Source: Herpetosiphon sp042688385 (GTDB lineage: Bacteria > Chloroflexota > Chloroflexia > Chloroflexales > Herpetosiphonaceae). Taken from it: a stretch of 64,000 nucleotides of DNA. A program made the position numbers and the translations under genes. The stretch lies in NCBI RefSeq assembly GCF_042688385.1, contig NZ_JBHUPY010000011.1, positions 124,001 through 188,000 on the forward strand, read 5' to 3'. This document shows, piece by piece, positions 1 through 7,169 of this stretch; positions within the stretch are counted from its first letter, which is position 1; the number at the start of each line of letters is the position of its first letter. The notes beneath the pieces were generated by a model. That model made no database searches, was not told the DNA's origin, and saw only the letters and a list, made by a program, of their open reading frames with translations.

Positions 1-1
1 G

Positions 2-370
2 GGCATGCAAGTGCGGTTTACGCCAGGCAATTTCATTGGCCGCTTGGCTCCACAAACCGCCGCCGCAACCTTTATGATCATTCAAGAAGCAGTGAATAAT
101 GCTCGCAAGCATGCCAAAGCCTCGATGGTCTGGATCGAACTATTTCAAGATAGCGAGCGCAACATGCTGACCGCAGTTGTGCGCGATAGTGGCATCGGCT
201 TTGATCTGCAAAGCATCACAACCTCGTATGAAGAACGTGGCTCGTTTGGCTTGTTGAATATGGGCGAGCGCGCAACCCTCGCTGGCGGCTCGTTTGAAAT
301 TCGTTCATCTGCAGGCGAAGGCACCCAAATCATCATTCGTGTGCCAATGTTGGTCGAACAACAAGATTGA
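2..370 (+). CDS. Sensor histidine kinase, C-terminal ATPase part (5' end outside window)
   Basis: Only the last 122 residues lie in the window; the reading frame is open to the left edge. They form a GHKL ATPase domain of the NarX/LiaS type: the N box reads IIQEAVNNARKHAKA, the G1 box RDSGIGFD, and the G2 region GSFGLLNMGERA. The sequence SAGEGTQIIIRVP is the usual end of this family. The protein would bind ATP and phosphorylate a conserved His in the missing part, then a NarL-type response regulator. No regulator follows at 371-600, so a partner would have to be upstream or elsewhere. The ATG at position 5 is internal, not a start. Confidence 0.88.
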   Translation, partial: GMQVRFTPGNFIGRLAPQTAAATFMIIQEAVNNARKHAKASMVWIELFQDSERNMLTAVVRDSGIGFDLQSITTSYEERGSFGLLNMGERATLAGGSFEIRSSAGEGTQIIIRVPMLVEQQD

Positions 371-377
371 TAGGCGT

Positions 378-581
378 TCCCTCACCCCCTCCTTACAAGG
401 GTAGGTTTTGAGCGATTGGTCGGCAGTGGAGCATTCCCTCACCCCCCAACCCCCCAACCCCCCAACCCCCTCTCCCACGAAAACGCGGGCGAGGGGGAGC
501 ATCGTTTTTACCGACGCATTGCGCAAGAACCACGGTTTAAAGCCCCTCGCCCGCACACGGGAGAGGGGTTGGGGTGAGGGG
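378..581. repeat. GC-rich palindromic intergenic repeat, copy 1
   Basis: The core, about 435-581, begins with CCCTCACCCC and ends with GGGGTGAGGG. Inside are complementary arms (GCGGGCGAGGGG and CCCCTCGCCCGC) and a conserved centre, ACGCATTGCGCAAGAACCAC. A 5' extension at 378-434 has GGGTAGGTTTTGAGCGATTG and is shared with the copy near 17880. The left arm here has the word CCCCCCAA expanded about three times. It lies between two convergent genes, so a transcript from either side would fold into a strong hairpin. Confidence 0.85.
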
Positions 582-597
582 ATATTCCTCCGCTCAA

Positions 598-1758
598 TTA
601 GCGACGCTTGCCGACCATTCCTGCATATTTGGCAATAATCCCCAGCATAATTTCATCAGCACCGCCACCGATTGAGAGCAAGCGCGAATCACGAAAATAG
701 CGCGCCAGCGGATATTCCTCAACATAGCCCATACCGCCGTGGAATTGCAAGCAACTATCGGCCACTTCGCGCACCAAACGCCCAGCCTTGAGCTTGGCCA
801 TCGAAACTTCTTTGGTAATGTCGTGGCCTGCGATCAACAAACGGGTGCAATGATAATTAAGTTGACGCAGGGCTTCAATCTCGCTCAACAACTCGGCCAA
901 GCGAAAATGAATATACTGGTTTTCAATCAAGGCTTTGCCAAAGGTTTGGCGCTCGCGGCAATAATTAATCGTCATTGCAACGATTTTCTCCATCCCCGCA
1001 ACCGCCGAAACCGAGCCAATCAGGCGCTCTTTTTGAAATTGCTGCATTTGCAGCCCAAAGCCTTGGCCTTCTTCGCCAATTCGATTGGCAATCGGCACGC
1101 GTAGGTCATCGAAGGCTAACAGGGCGGTGTCGCTGGAATGATTGCCCAATTTCTCTAACTTTTTCGAGACATGAAAGCCCGGCGTGTTGGTTGGCACAAT
1201 AATCAACGACATGCCTTTGAAACCTGCTTCATCGCTGGTGCGCGCCAACAAGGTAATGAAATCGGCTTGGGTGCCATTGGTAATCCACATTTTGCTGCCG
1301 TTGATCACATATTCGTCACCATCACGCACGGCGCGGGTGCGAATCGACGCGACATCGGAGCCAGCATCAGGCTCGGAGATGGCGACGGCGGCGATCAATT
1401 CACCACGAATCGCGGGAGCCAAAAAACGCTGGCGCAGATCGTCGCTGCCAAATTCGGCCAAGGCTGGCGTGGCCATATCGGTATGCACCAAGATGGCCAT
1501 TGGCACGCCGCCACAATCGGCGCGGCCAACTTCCTCGGCCAAAACCACGTTATACCAATAATCGAGGCCTGCGCCGCCATAGGCTTCAGGGTACGAAACA
1601 CCCAACGCGCCCAATTCGCCTAATTTTTTGAAGAGTGCATGGCCTGGGAAACAGCGTTCATGCTCCCATTGCTCAACAAAGGGGTTGATTTCACGTTCGA
1701 CAAAACGGCGGATGGTTTGGCGAAACATCTCATGATCGGGGTTAAAATACAGCGACAT
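598..1758 (-). CDS. Acyl-CoA dehydrogenase
   Basis: A 386-residue flavoprotein of the acyl-CoA dehydrogenase family, which oxidises acyl-CoA thioesters at C2-C3 and passes electrons to ETF. Typical signatures are AISEPDAGSDVAS (about 127-137), KMWITNG (156-162) and GGMGYVEEYPLARYFRD near the C-terminus. The position that carries the catalytic Glu in short/medium-chain enzymes is Gly here (SIGGGADEI). A Glu at about 244 in FQKERLIG matches the isovaleryl/long-chain placement, which argues for a branched or long acyl substrate. The start at 1758 is chosen because AAGGAGGC precedes it by a few bases; an ATG nine codons upstream has no such site. A TACAAT -10 box lies at 1796-1801. The substrate is not determined by sequence. 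Confidence 0.9.
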   Translation of the reverse strand: MSLYFNPDHEMFRQTIRRFVEREINPFVEQWEHERCFPGHALFKKLGELGALGVSYPEAYGGAGLDYWYNVVLAEEVGRADCGGVPMAILVHTDMATPALAEFGSDDLRQRFLAPAIRGELIAAVAISEPDAGSDVASIRTRAVRDGDEYVINGSKMWITNGTQADFITLLARTSDEAGFKGMSLIIVPTNTPGFHVSKKLEKLGNHSSDTALLAFDDLRVPIANRIGEEGQGFGLQMQQFQKERLIGSVSAVAGMEKIVAMTINYCRERQTFGKALIENQYIHFRLAELLSEIEALRQLNYHCTRLLIAGHDITKEVSMAKLKAGRLVREVADSCLQFHGGMGYVEEYPLARYFRDSRLLSIGGGADEIMLGIIAKYAGMVGKRR

Positions 1759-1879
1759 CACAGCCTCCTTGCTAGGGCATCGCAATCGTAGCCCGATTGT
1801 AGCATAGCCCTTGGTTGGCTGAGCGCTTGGTCGGTTGCGTAACTGATAGCCTTCGATTGAATCTGTGCTAGAGTGAATA

Positions 1880-1909
1880 TTGTCAGTATTTTTGGCTGGC
1901 AGCTATAAC
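1880..1909 (+). promoter_or_regulatory. Promoter of the thioredoxin-like lipoprotein gene
   Basis: TTGTCA at 1880-1885 and TATAAC at 1904-1909 are 18 bases apart. Transcription would begin near 1916, just ahead of the ribosome site GAGGAG at 1925-1930. Confidence 0.55.
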
Positions 1910-1936
1910 CTATTAATCCGTATGAGGAGCACAAGT

Positions 1937-2830
1937 ATGCAGCGTTGGTGGCGTGTTTTATATGGTGTGATTATTTTTGGCTTGGTGGGCTGTGGCGCAG
2001 CAACTCCAACCGCAACCCCCGTGGCCAAGAGCCGCGTCCAAGCAGTGTTGGCGGCCTCCAATTTGGTGGTCGGCCCCAATCGCTTGCCAATTGGCTTGAT
2101 CGTCGATGGCTCGCCAATCAACGATCCCAAGGTGCAAGTAAAACTGCGCTTATACTATCTTGATGGCACCGATGCTGAGAAAACCCAAGTTGCAGGCGAA
2201 GGCAGCGCCGAATATTTTGGCCAAGGCTTGCCAGCAGGCATTTATGTAACTTACCCCGATTTTAAAAAAGCTGGTGATTGGGGCGTTGAAGTCGAGGCAA
2301 CCTTGCCGGGCCAAACCCCAACCGTCAGCACCTTGCGGCTTTCAGTGCTCGCCCAAGATCCAACGCCAGCGATTGGCAGCAAGGCGATTGCGGTTGATAC
2401 TCCAACCGTAAAAACCAACCCCGATCTCAGCCAAATTAGCTCTGATCCCAAGCCAAACCCAGCCTTATATCAATTGAGCGTTGCCGATGCGATTAAGAGC
2501 GGCAAACCAACCGCCATCTTGTTTGGCACACCAGGCTTTTGCAAAACTGCTACCTGTGGCCCAAGCGTCACGGTTTTGGGCAGTTTGCAAAAAACCTATG
2601 GCGATAAAATGAACTTCATCCACGTTGAAGTGTATAAATTCCCATTTAGCGAATCAGTCCAAGCTAATCCGCCGTTGTTGGTGCCAGCAATGAGCGAATG
2701 GCGCTTGCAAAGCGAGCCATGGTTGTTCTTGCTGGGCAAAGATGGCACGATCGTCAACAAGTACGAAGGTGGAATTACCACTGAAGAGCTTGGCCCTATG
2801 ATCGATACTATTCTAGGCCAAGGCATTTAA
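1937..2830 (+). CDS. Lipoprotein with C-terminal thioredoxin-like domain
   Basis: A 297-residue protein with a hydrophobic leader ending in the lipobox LVGC, so it should be anchored outside the membrane by lipidated Cys. A threonine/proline linker follows, then a beta-rich middle, then from about residue 200 a thioredoxin-like domain: TAILFGTPGFCKTATCGPSV, then NFIHVEVYKFPF and PWLFLLGKDGTIV. The redox pair would be the two Cys in FCKTATC, spaced CxxxxC rather than the thioredoxin CxxC, so disulfide exchange is uncertain. Family proteins of this shape are usually unassigned. The start at 1937 is fixed by GAGGAG 6-11 bases upstream; earlier in-frame starts overlap the promoter. Confidence 0.75.
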   Translation: MQRWWRVLYGVIIFGLVGCGAATPTATPVAKSRVQAVLAASNLVVGPNRLPIGLIVDGSPINDPKVQVKLRLYYLDGTDAEKTQVAGEGSAEYFGQGLPAGIYVTYPDFKKAGDWGVEVEATLPGQTPTVSTLRLSVLAQDPTPAIGSKAIAVDTPTVKTNPDLSQISSDPKPNPALYQLSVADAIKSGKPTAILFGTPGFCKTATCGPSVTVLGSLQKTYGDKMNFIHVEVYKFPFSESVQANPPLLVPAMSEWRLQSEPWLFLLGKDGTIVNKYEGGITTEELGPMIDTILGQGI

Positions 2831-2843
2831 GCTCATTCGCCTA

Positions 2844-2880
2844 CGGCAGCAGCCATGCACGGTTGCTGCCGCAACTTTGT
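2844..2880 (+). terminator. Hairpin after the lipoprotein gene, probable terminator
   Basis: CGGCAGCAGCC (2844-2854) pairs with GGTTGCTGCCG (2861-2871) over 11 pairs including one G-U, around a 6-base loop. The trailing tract CAACTTTGTTGC is only weakly T-rich. Confidence 0.5.
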
Positions 2881-2932
2881 TGCATTGCCAACGTACCTAA
2901 TCGCGATTCTGCTGAGTACTGAGAGAGAACTT

Positions 2933-3523
2933 ATGCAATCAGCATCGTTCAAACAACGTTTACGCCCACCCTACCATCGCCTCCAAGTTGGATTGGTAGC
3001 TATCTATCTGCTGCTGCTCATTTTGATGATTGTAACTGCTCCATGGCTACAACGTGATTGGATTATTCGCTTAAATATAATCACGTATCCAATTGTCTTT
3101 ATTCAGTTTTTAGTCAATAGCATTTCGTATCTCGATATTAGTGCCAGAGGCTTGGTCATGCGCCGGGGCTGGCAATATTTTGCAATTAACTGGGAGCAAA
3201 TCGAAGCATTCGGCATCGGTGTCGTTGGTAAACGCATCAATCTCCCATATATCGTCTTGTATGAGCCGGTTAAAGGCTTACCCCGAGTAAAAATCAAAGA
3301 ACTAACCCCAGAACAACAGCAACGAACATTAACTTTGGAAGGCTGGGCCAATTCAGAGATAATCGCCAAAGCTTTGCACGCAAGCCTGAATGCGACCAAT
3401 CAACAATTGCAGGTCATTCCAGATTTCTCAAAAAGCCTACAAGCATTTCATTCATATCAAATTTTTTATCGCTACTTGTTGCTCATCGGTATATCGATTT
3501 TTGTTTATTTAATCTTGAAATAG
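2933..3523 (+). CDS. Array protein A: small membrane protein with PH-like core
   Basis: First of seven related genes in a row. The 196-residue product has two N-terminal membrane segments (about 20-38 and 48-70), a soluble core, and a C-terminal membrane segment (YRYLLLIGISIFVYLIL). The core starts with the signature shared by the array, DISARGLVMRRGWQYFAINW, which resembles bacterial PH/YcxB-like domains. It then has PYIVLYEPVKGLPRVKIKEL and PEQQQRTLTLEGW, which match protein D closely, so A and D form one subgroup. The start at 2933 follows GAGAGAAC; a longer frame from 2855 would run through the hairpin. No function is recognised. Confidence 0.72.
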   Translation: MQSASFKQRLRPPYHRLQVGLVAIYLLLLILMIVTAPWLQRDWIIRLNIITYPIVFIQFLVNSISYLDISARGLVMRRGWQYFAINWEQIEAFGIGVVGKRINLPYIVLYEPVKGLPRVKIKELTPEQQQRTLTLEGWANSEIIAKALHASLNATNQQLQVIPDFSKSLQAFHSYQIFYRYLLLIGISIFVYLILK

Positions 3524-3533
3524 GAGCACTAAA

Positions 3534-4082
3534 TTGAATTCAGCTACATTTAAAGTGAGTAACTATCGAATAATCATCGTCATCGGTTTGGTTAAAATAC
3601 TAATGCTTATTATGTTAATCTATAGTAATTTCGATCTGAATTGGATCTTTACGCTACTGATTCTCGTCAGTTTGCCTAGCACAATCTATGAGTTAAGCAT
3701 CAAATTGATTGTTGATCAGGATGGTCTGATTATTCGGCGCTTATTGCGTGACGATGTACGCATTACGTGGGACGACATCCTTGAACAACACTATTTCAAG
3801 CTTGGTCAGCGTGAGATCCGCTATCTTCTCTTGCGTAAATCCATACCCTCAATTAGGCCGATTTTTATACCAAAAGAATTTCAGGCGAATGTTTTTATTC
3901 TTGAGGCTTGGGAGCAACCAACGCGTTTGTTGTCATTAATCGAGCAACATTTACCAGCCAAAAGCCCAGCTGATCAGCTGTTTGTGCCATTTACAGTTGA
4001 GAGTAATTTGCGCAAAGCCTTACCATTGCTCATTCCGCTAGGCATTGCAAGCGCACTGTTCATCTTAAATACATTTCGCTAA
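3534..4082 (+). CDS. Array protein B: small membrane protein with PH-like core
   Basis: A 182-residue product starting with TTG, which is supported by GGAG at 3523-3526, seven bases upstream and overlapping the stop of gene A. It has two N-terminal membrane segments, then the core signature IVDQDGLIIRRLL with ITWDDI. Next comes FKLGQREIRYLLLRKSIP, nearly repeated in protein C, then QLFVPFT and a C-terminal membrane segment (LPLLIPLGIASALFIL). The VPFT motif just before the last membrane helix recurs in C, F and, as VPFDF, in G. B and C are the closest pair. Function unknown; probably co-transcribed with A. Confidence 0.7.
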   Translation: MNSATFKVSNYRIIIVIGLVKILMLIMLIYSNFDLNWIFTLLILVSLPSTIYELSIKLIVDQDGLIIRRLLRDDVRITWDDILEQHYFKLGQREIRYLLLRKSIPSIRPIFIPKEFQANVFILEAWEQPTRLLSLIEQHLPAKSPADQLFVPFTVESNLRKALPLLIPLGIASALFILNTFR

Positions 4083-4129
4083 AGCTTGTAACTTTGAAAG
4101 ATCTACCTACGTAATGGCTAGCGATTGAT

Positions 4130-4159
4130 TTGACAAAAAGCATCACAATCAGCTATTCA
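4130..4159 (+). promoter_or_regulatory. Possible internal promoter in the array
   Basis: TTGACA (4130-4135) is followed after 18 bases by TATTCA (4154-4159), in the widest gap of the array. The -10 box is poor. Confidence 0.35.
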
Positions 4160-4178
4160 AATTTTAGTGAGGAAATCT

Positions 4179-4742
4179 GTGGAAGAGCATGTATTCAAAT
4201 TAGCAAAGTATAAAACAAAGCTGTTTGTTTTGATAGTTGCGATTATCTTACTGGGAGTTTGGCTAGCGACAAATATTTATAGCAGTCTATTTGTGCTTGG
4301 CTCATGCATTATTCTCATCCTAAGCCAAATTAATGGCTTAACGACGCGATTACTGATTGATCAAGATGGCCTAGTTATTCGGCGAATCTTCCGCCAGCCG
4401 ATTCAAATTGATTGGTCCGATATTCTTGGGCAGCAACACGTTAAGCTTGGCAAGCGAGAAGTTCAATATCTCGTCTTGCGTAAACCAATTCCGCTGGTTG
4501 AACCATTAGAGTATGCCGATGTACCAAAAGCAAATCAAGCAACAACCTTAATTCTTAATCTGTGGGATCAAGCAAGCAGTGTGCAGGAATTAATTAAGCA
4601 GCAGCTACCAGCCCAAAACTCGGAAAATCAGCTGTTTGTGCCATTTACCAGCACCCGAGAGACTGCGACCACCAAGCTTGCCCTCATTTTTATGTTTATT
4701 AGCGTTATTATAACAACAGTGACAATTCTATTGTTGTTTTAA
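4179..4742 (+). CDS. Array protein C: small membrane protein with PH-like core
   Basis: A 187-residue relative of protein B. The core reads LIDQDGLVIRRIF and IDWSDI, then VKLGKREVQYLVLRKPIP, then QLFVPFTSTRE before a final membrane helix. The start is taken as GTG at 4179, five bases after GAGGA (4169-4173); an in-frame GTG at 4167 overlaps that ribosome site and is less likely. The leader before the first membrane helix is basic (KLAKYKTK), which favours an inside N-terminus. AT-rich codon use (ATA, TTA, AAT) is stronger than in the flanking housekeeping genes. Function unknown. Confidence 0.7.
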   Translation: MEEHVFKLAKYKTKLFVLIVAIILLGVWLATNIYSSLFVLGSCIILILSQINGLTTRLLIDQDGLVIRRIFRQPIQIDWSDILGQQHVKLGKREVQYLVLRKPIPLVEPLEYADVPKANQATTLILNLWDQASSVQELIKQQLPAQNSENQLFVPFTSTRETATTKLALIFMFISVIITTVTILLLF

Positions 4743-4806
4743 GTAACTATATTTGTGAATTAATGTTAGATTGCAGCAAATACTGTCTATGAGGAAAGAA
4801 ATTACG

Positions 4807-5409
4807 ATGCTCGTCCCTGATAATTCAAATAAAACATATGATCTGAAATTCTTCTCAGCATATCGACTGTATGGAATTACAAATATAGCGATTTTTATTC
4901 TAAGTATGATCTATTTAATAAATAATTTTGACTATTCAATGTTATTCTTATTGCTTTTTATCGTAGCGCATTTCGTACCAAGTCTTGTGAATGCAATCTC
5001 AGTTTTACGGATTACAAACGAAGGATTATTTATTCGCCGTGGTTGGCAACGAGCTTTTATCGCGTGGAATCAAATCGAATCATTGGGTGTGGCAAAATAC
5101 CAAGTGTTTAAGCTAGTGCCCTATATTATTCTTCGCCAACCAATTAAGGGCTTTCCAAAAGTGAGCTTAAAAGAAATAGCACCTGAACACCAGCAACGGA
5201 GCATTACACTCGAAGGCTGGCACAAACAACAAGCACTTGTTGAAGCAATCTATCAACATTTGCCTCAAATCAACGATTCATATGCTGTAATACCTGCAAT
5301 CAAAAAAGATTATAAAACGTTTATCTATTATAATGATTTAAATAGATATATTCTTGGATTTAGTGTGCTAATTATGGCTATTCTTTATCTCTTCAAATAT
5401 GGATTATAG
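4807..5409 (+). CDS. Array protein D: small membrane protein with PH-like core
   Basis: A 200-residue product, closest to protein A: ITNEGLFIRRGWQRAFIAW, then PYIILRQPIKGFPKVSLKEI, then PEHQQRSITLEGW. There are two N-terminal membrane segments and one C-terminal one (YILGFSVLIMAILYLF). The ATG at 4807 is chosen because GAGGAA (4791-4796) precedes it; ATG and TTG codons upstream overlap or precede that site. This gene is among the most AT-rich in the window, clearly unlike ruvC or the downstream genes. Function unknown. Confidence 0.7.
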   Translation: MLVPDNSNKTYDLKFFSAYRLYGITNIAIFILSMIYLINNFDYSMLFLLLFIVAHFVPSLVNAISVLRITNEGLFIRRGWQRAFIAWNQIESLGVAKYQVFKLVPYIILRQPIKGFPKVSLKEIAPEHQQRSITLEGWHKQQALVEAIYQHLPQINDSYAVIPAIKKDYKTFIYYNDLNRYILGFSVLIMAILYLFKYGL

Positions 5410-5416
5410 GTTAACT

Positions 5417-5911
5417 ATGCAAACACCTATTTTTAAGCGTAGTGACCATTTATTACTGCCAAATTTTGGCTTGATTGGTGGATTTTTATTGGTAGCGTTT
5501 GGCTTATGGTTGATTCGCGAGCCAGCAAAAATTGAATTATATGTGGTTAATTTGGGCTTGATTTTGCTATTAATCAATCTCTTCTGGAAATCGCGTGAAC
5601 GAATTATTGTGAGCGAGCAAGGTCTCGATATGTATCGAATGCCACAGCGCACGCTGGTTGGCTGGAATGAGGTTGCCTATATCAATTATACTGAGCATGA
5701 TCACGAACCACGGCCATATTTGGTCGTGCAGCAAGCCAACCAATTGTTGGCCGAGCAACTGATTAACCAACTGACAAATGATAATCATGCCTATCGCGTG
5801 ATGTACCTTGATTGCTGGGAGCGTAGTGCAGAATTGCTTGAATTGATCAAGCAGCAGCTCGAACAGCAACCAGCTGACCAAGTTCGGGTTCAATTTAATA
5901 TTCAGATTTAG
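5417..5911 (+). CDS. Array protein E: shortened member lacking the last membrane helix
   Basis: A 164-residue product with two N-terminal membrane segments and the core signature IVSEQGLDMYRMP ... LVGWNEV. The protein stops at VRVQFNIQI, the place where the others have VPFT and then a C-terminal membrane helix, so that helix is missing. The RR pair of the signature is replaced by YR. Start 5417 is preferred because several array proteins begin MQ, but ATG 5399, overlapping the end of gene D, is possible. Base composition is closer to the genome average than in D or F. Function unknown. Confidence 0.66.
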   Translation: MQTPIFKRSDHLLLPNFGLIGGFLLVAFGLWLIREPAKIELYVVNLGLILLLINLFWKSRERIIVSEQGLDMYRMPQRTLVGWNEVAYINYTEHDHEPRPYLVVQQANQLLAEQLINQLTNDNHAYRVMYLDCWERSAELLELIKQQLEQQPADQVRVQFNIQI

Positions 5912-5922
5912 GTAAGGGATTT

Positions 5923-6498
5923 ATGCAATCGATGATATTTAGGGCAGCTAAGCTTAAAAAGACAATGTTAATCACATTAGGCTGGTTTGTTCTAGTGATT
6001 ATTATGATTATCTTCTATAAAATAATGTTTAATCTGCGAAAATTCCCAATAATGTTTATTGTTATGTCTGTGTTGTATGCTTATTTTTCATTGAGCGAAT
6101 ACTATCGAAAACTAATCGTTGATGAGCAAGGGATTACGGTTAAACGCTTGTTTAATGCTACTAAAACTGCAAAATGGCATGAAATTTCAAATCTCCACTA
6201 TTTTATTCTATCCAATCGGCCAATCGAATATATCTTTTTTGAGCGTGATGTAGATTTGTTGGATTCGCTTTTTCCTTCGATTATTCCTAAACCATATCAT
6301 CGGCGTACATTAATATTGCAAGAATGGAATAATCATCAGCAAATTAAGCATTTGGCAGAACAAAATATGCAATCGGCATCAGATAATAATTTGATTGTCC
6401 CTTTTACGGTTAGTTTTTCGGACTATATGAAACGAGTGTTTTTCTTTTCACTGATTATAATTCCAATTATGATTCCACTACTTATTCTTTGGGGCTAG
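5923..6498 (+). CDS. Array protein F: small membrane protein with PH-like core
   Basis: A 191-residue product starting at ATG 5923, behind AAGGGA and 11 bases after gene E. Two N-terminal membrane helices (about 14-33 and 42-58) lead to the core, IVDEQGITVKRLF, then KWHEISNLHYF, then NLIVPFTVSF, then a long C-terminal hydrophobic stretch (FFFSLIIIPIMIPLLILW). It belongs with the B/C subgroup by the Asp-Glu-Gln-Gly signature and VPFT. Very AT-rich. Function unknown. Confidence 0.7.
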   Translation: MQSMIFRAAKLKKTMLITLGWFVLVIIMIIFYKIMFNLRKFPIMFIVMSVLYAYFSLSEYYRKLIVDEQGITVKRLFNATKTAKWHEISNLHYFILSNRPIEYIFFERDVDLLDSLFPSIIPKPYHRRTLILQEWNNHQQIKHLAEQNMQSASDNNLIVPFTVSFSDYMKRVFFFSLIIIPIMIPLLILWG

Positions 6499-6504
6499 GA
6501 TTAG

Positions 6505-7089
6505 ATGATGCAACCAGCTTTGATAACTATTCGCCCGCGTTTTTGGTGGTCAACCATCGGCTTTATTGTATTGGCTAGCGTACTGCTGATTATGCTGATC
6601 GTACAAGCCTTAACTGAGCCAGGCGTAAAACTTGGGATTGGCCTCTTATTTTTAGTCGGCATCCTGATTTGGCTTGGGCGGGGGCTTAATCAGCGGCTCA
6701 GCATCAGCGCAACCAACTTGATCATCAAGCAATCAGGCCATACCGTGACGATTGATTGGGAGCAGGTTGCAGGAGTTGGCACGTTGCAGAGCATCGCCGG
6801 GCTAGCATTGCCTTATCTCATTTTGCGCCAGCCTTATGCCAATTTGCCCGAGCCACAGCTGCGGCGTTTAGCCAGCGAAGATCTGCGCGATACAATTGTG
6901 ATTATCAATCCGCTGCGCTGGGCAAACATCGCTAAGCTTTGGCCAATGTTGTTGCAACAACTGCCAGCAACCAACGACTATCAAGTGCCATTTGATTTTA
7001 GTGGTGTTGCACGCGTTCAACGGCGCATTTTTGTACTCTTTGGCTTGCTTAGTTTGGTGGTTGCCGGCCTGATTTGGCTATTCGCTTAA
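6505..7089 (+). CDS. Array protein G: small membrane protein with PH-like core
   Basis: Last of the seven; 194 residues (or 193 from the adjacent ATG at 6508, better spaced from AGGA at 6497-6500). Two N-terminal membrane helices, then SISATNLIIKQ, TVTIDWEQVAGVG, PYLILRQPYANLPEP (as in A and D), VPFDF, and a final membrane helix (FGLLSLVVAGLIWLF). The RR of the core signature is absent. G is notably GC-richer than D and F. A good hairpin terminator follows at 7117. Function unknown. Confidence 0.7.
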   Translation: MMQPALITIRPRFWWSTIGFIVLASVLLIMLIVQALTEPGVKLGIGLLFLVGILIWLGRGLNQRLSISATNLIIKQSGHTVTIDWEQVAGVGTLQSIAGLALPYLILRQPYANLPEPQLRRLASEDLRDTIVIINPLRWANIAKLWPMLLQQLPATNDYQVPFDFSGVARVQRRIFVLFGLLSLVVAGLIWLFA

Positions 7090-7116
7090 GCTCATTTCGT
7101 GATACGATTGCTATGT

Positions 7117-7153
7117 AACGCATCCAGCATTGCACTGGATGCGTTGCTGTTTT
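7117..7153 (+). terminator. Terminator closing the seven-gene array
   Basis: AACGCATCCAG (7117-7127) pairs perfectly with CTGGATGCGTT (7135-7145) around a 7-base loop, followed by GCTGTTTT. The T tract is short but the stem is strong. Confidence 0.72.
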
Positions 7154-7169
7154 CAAGGAGTAACGTCGT

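Noticed and set aside
408..638. 76-codon frame at the left end
   Set aside because: It lies entirely in the palindromic repeat and the end of the acyl-CoA dehydrogenase gene.
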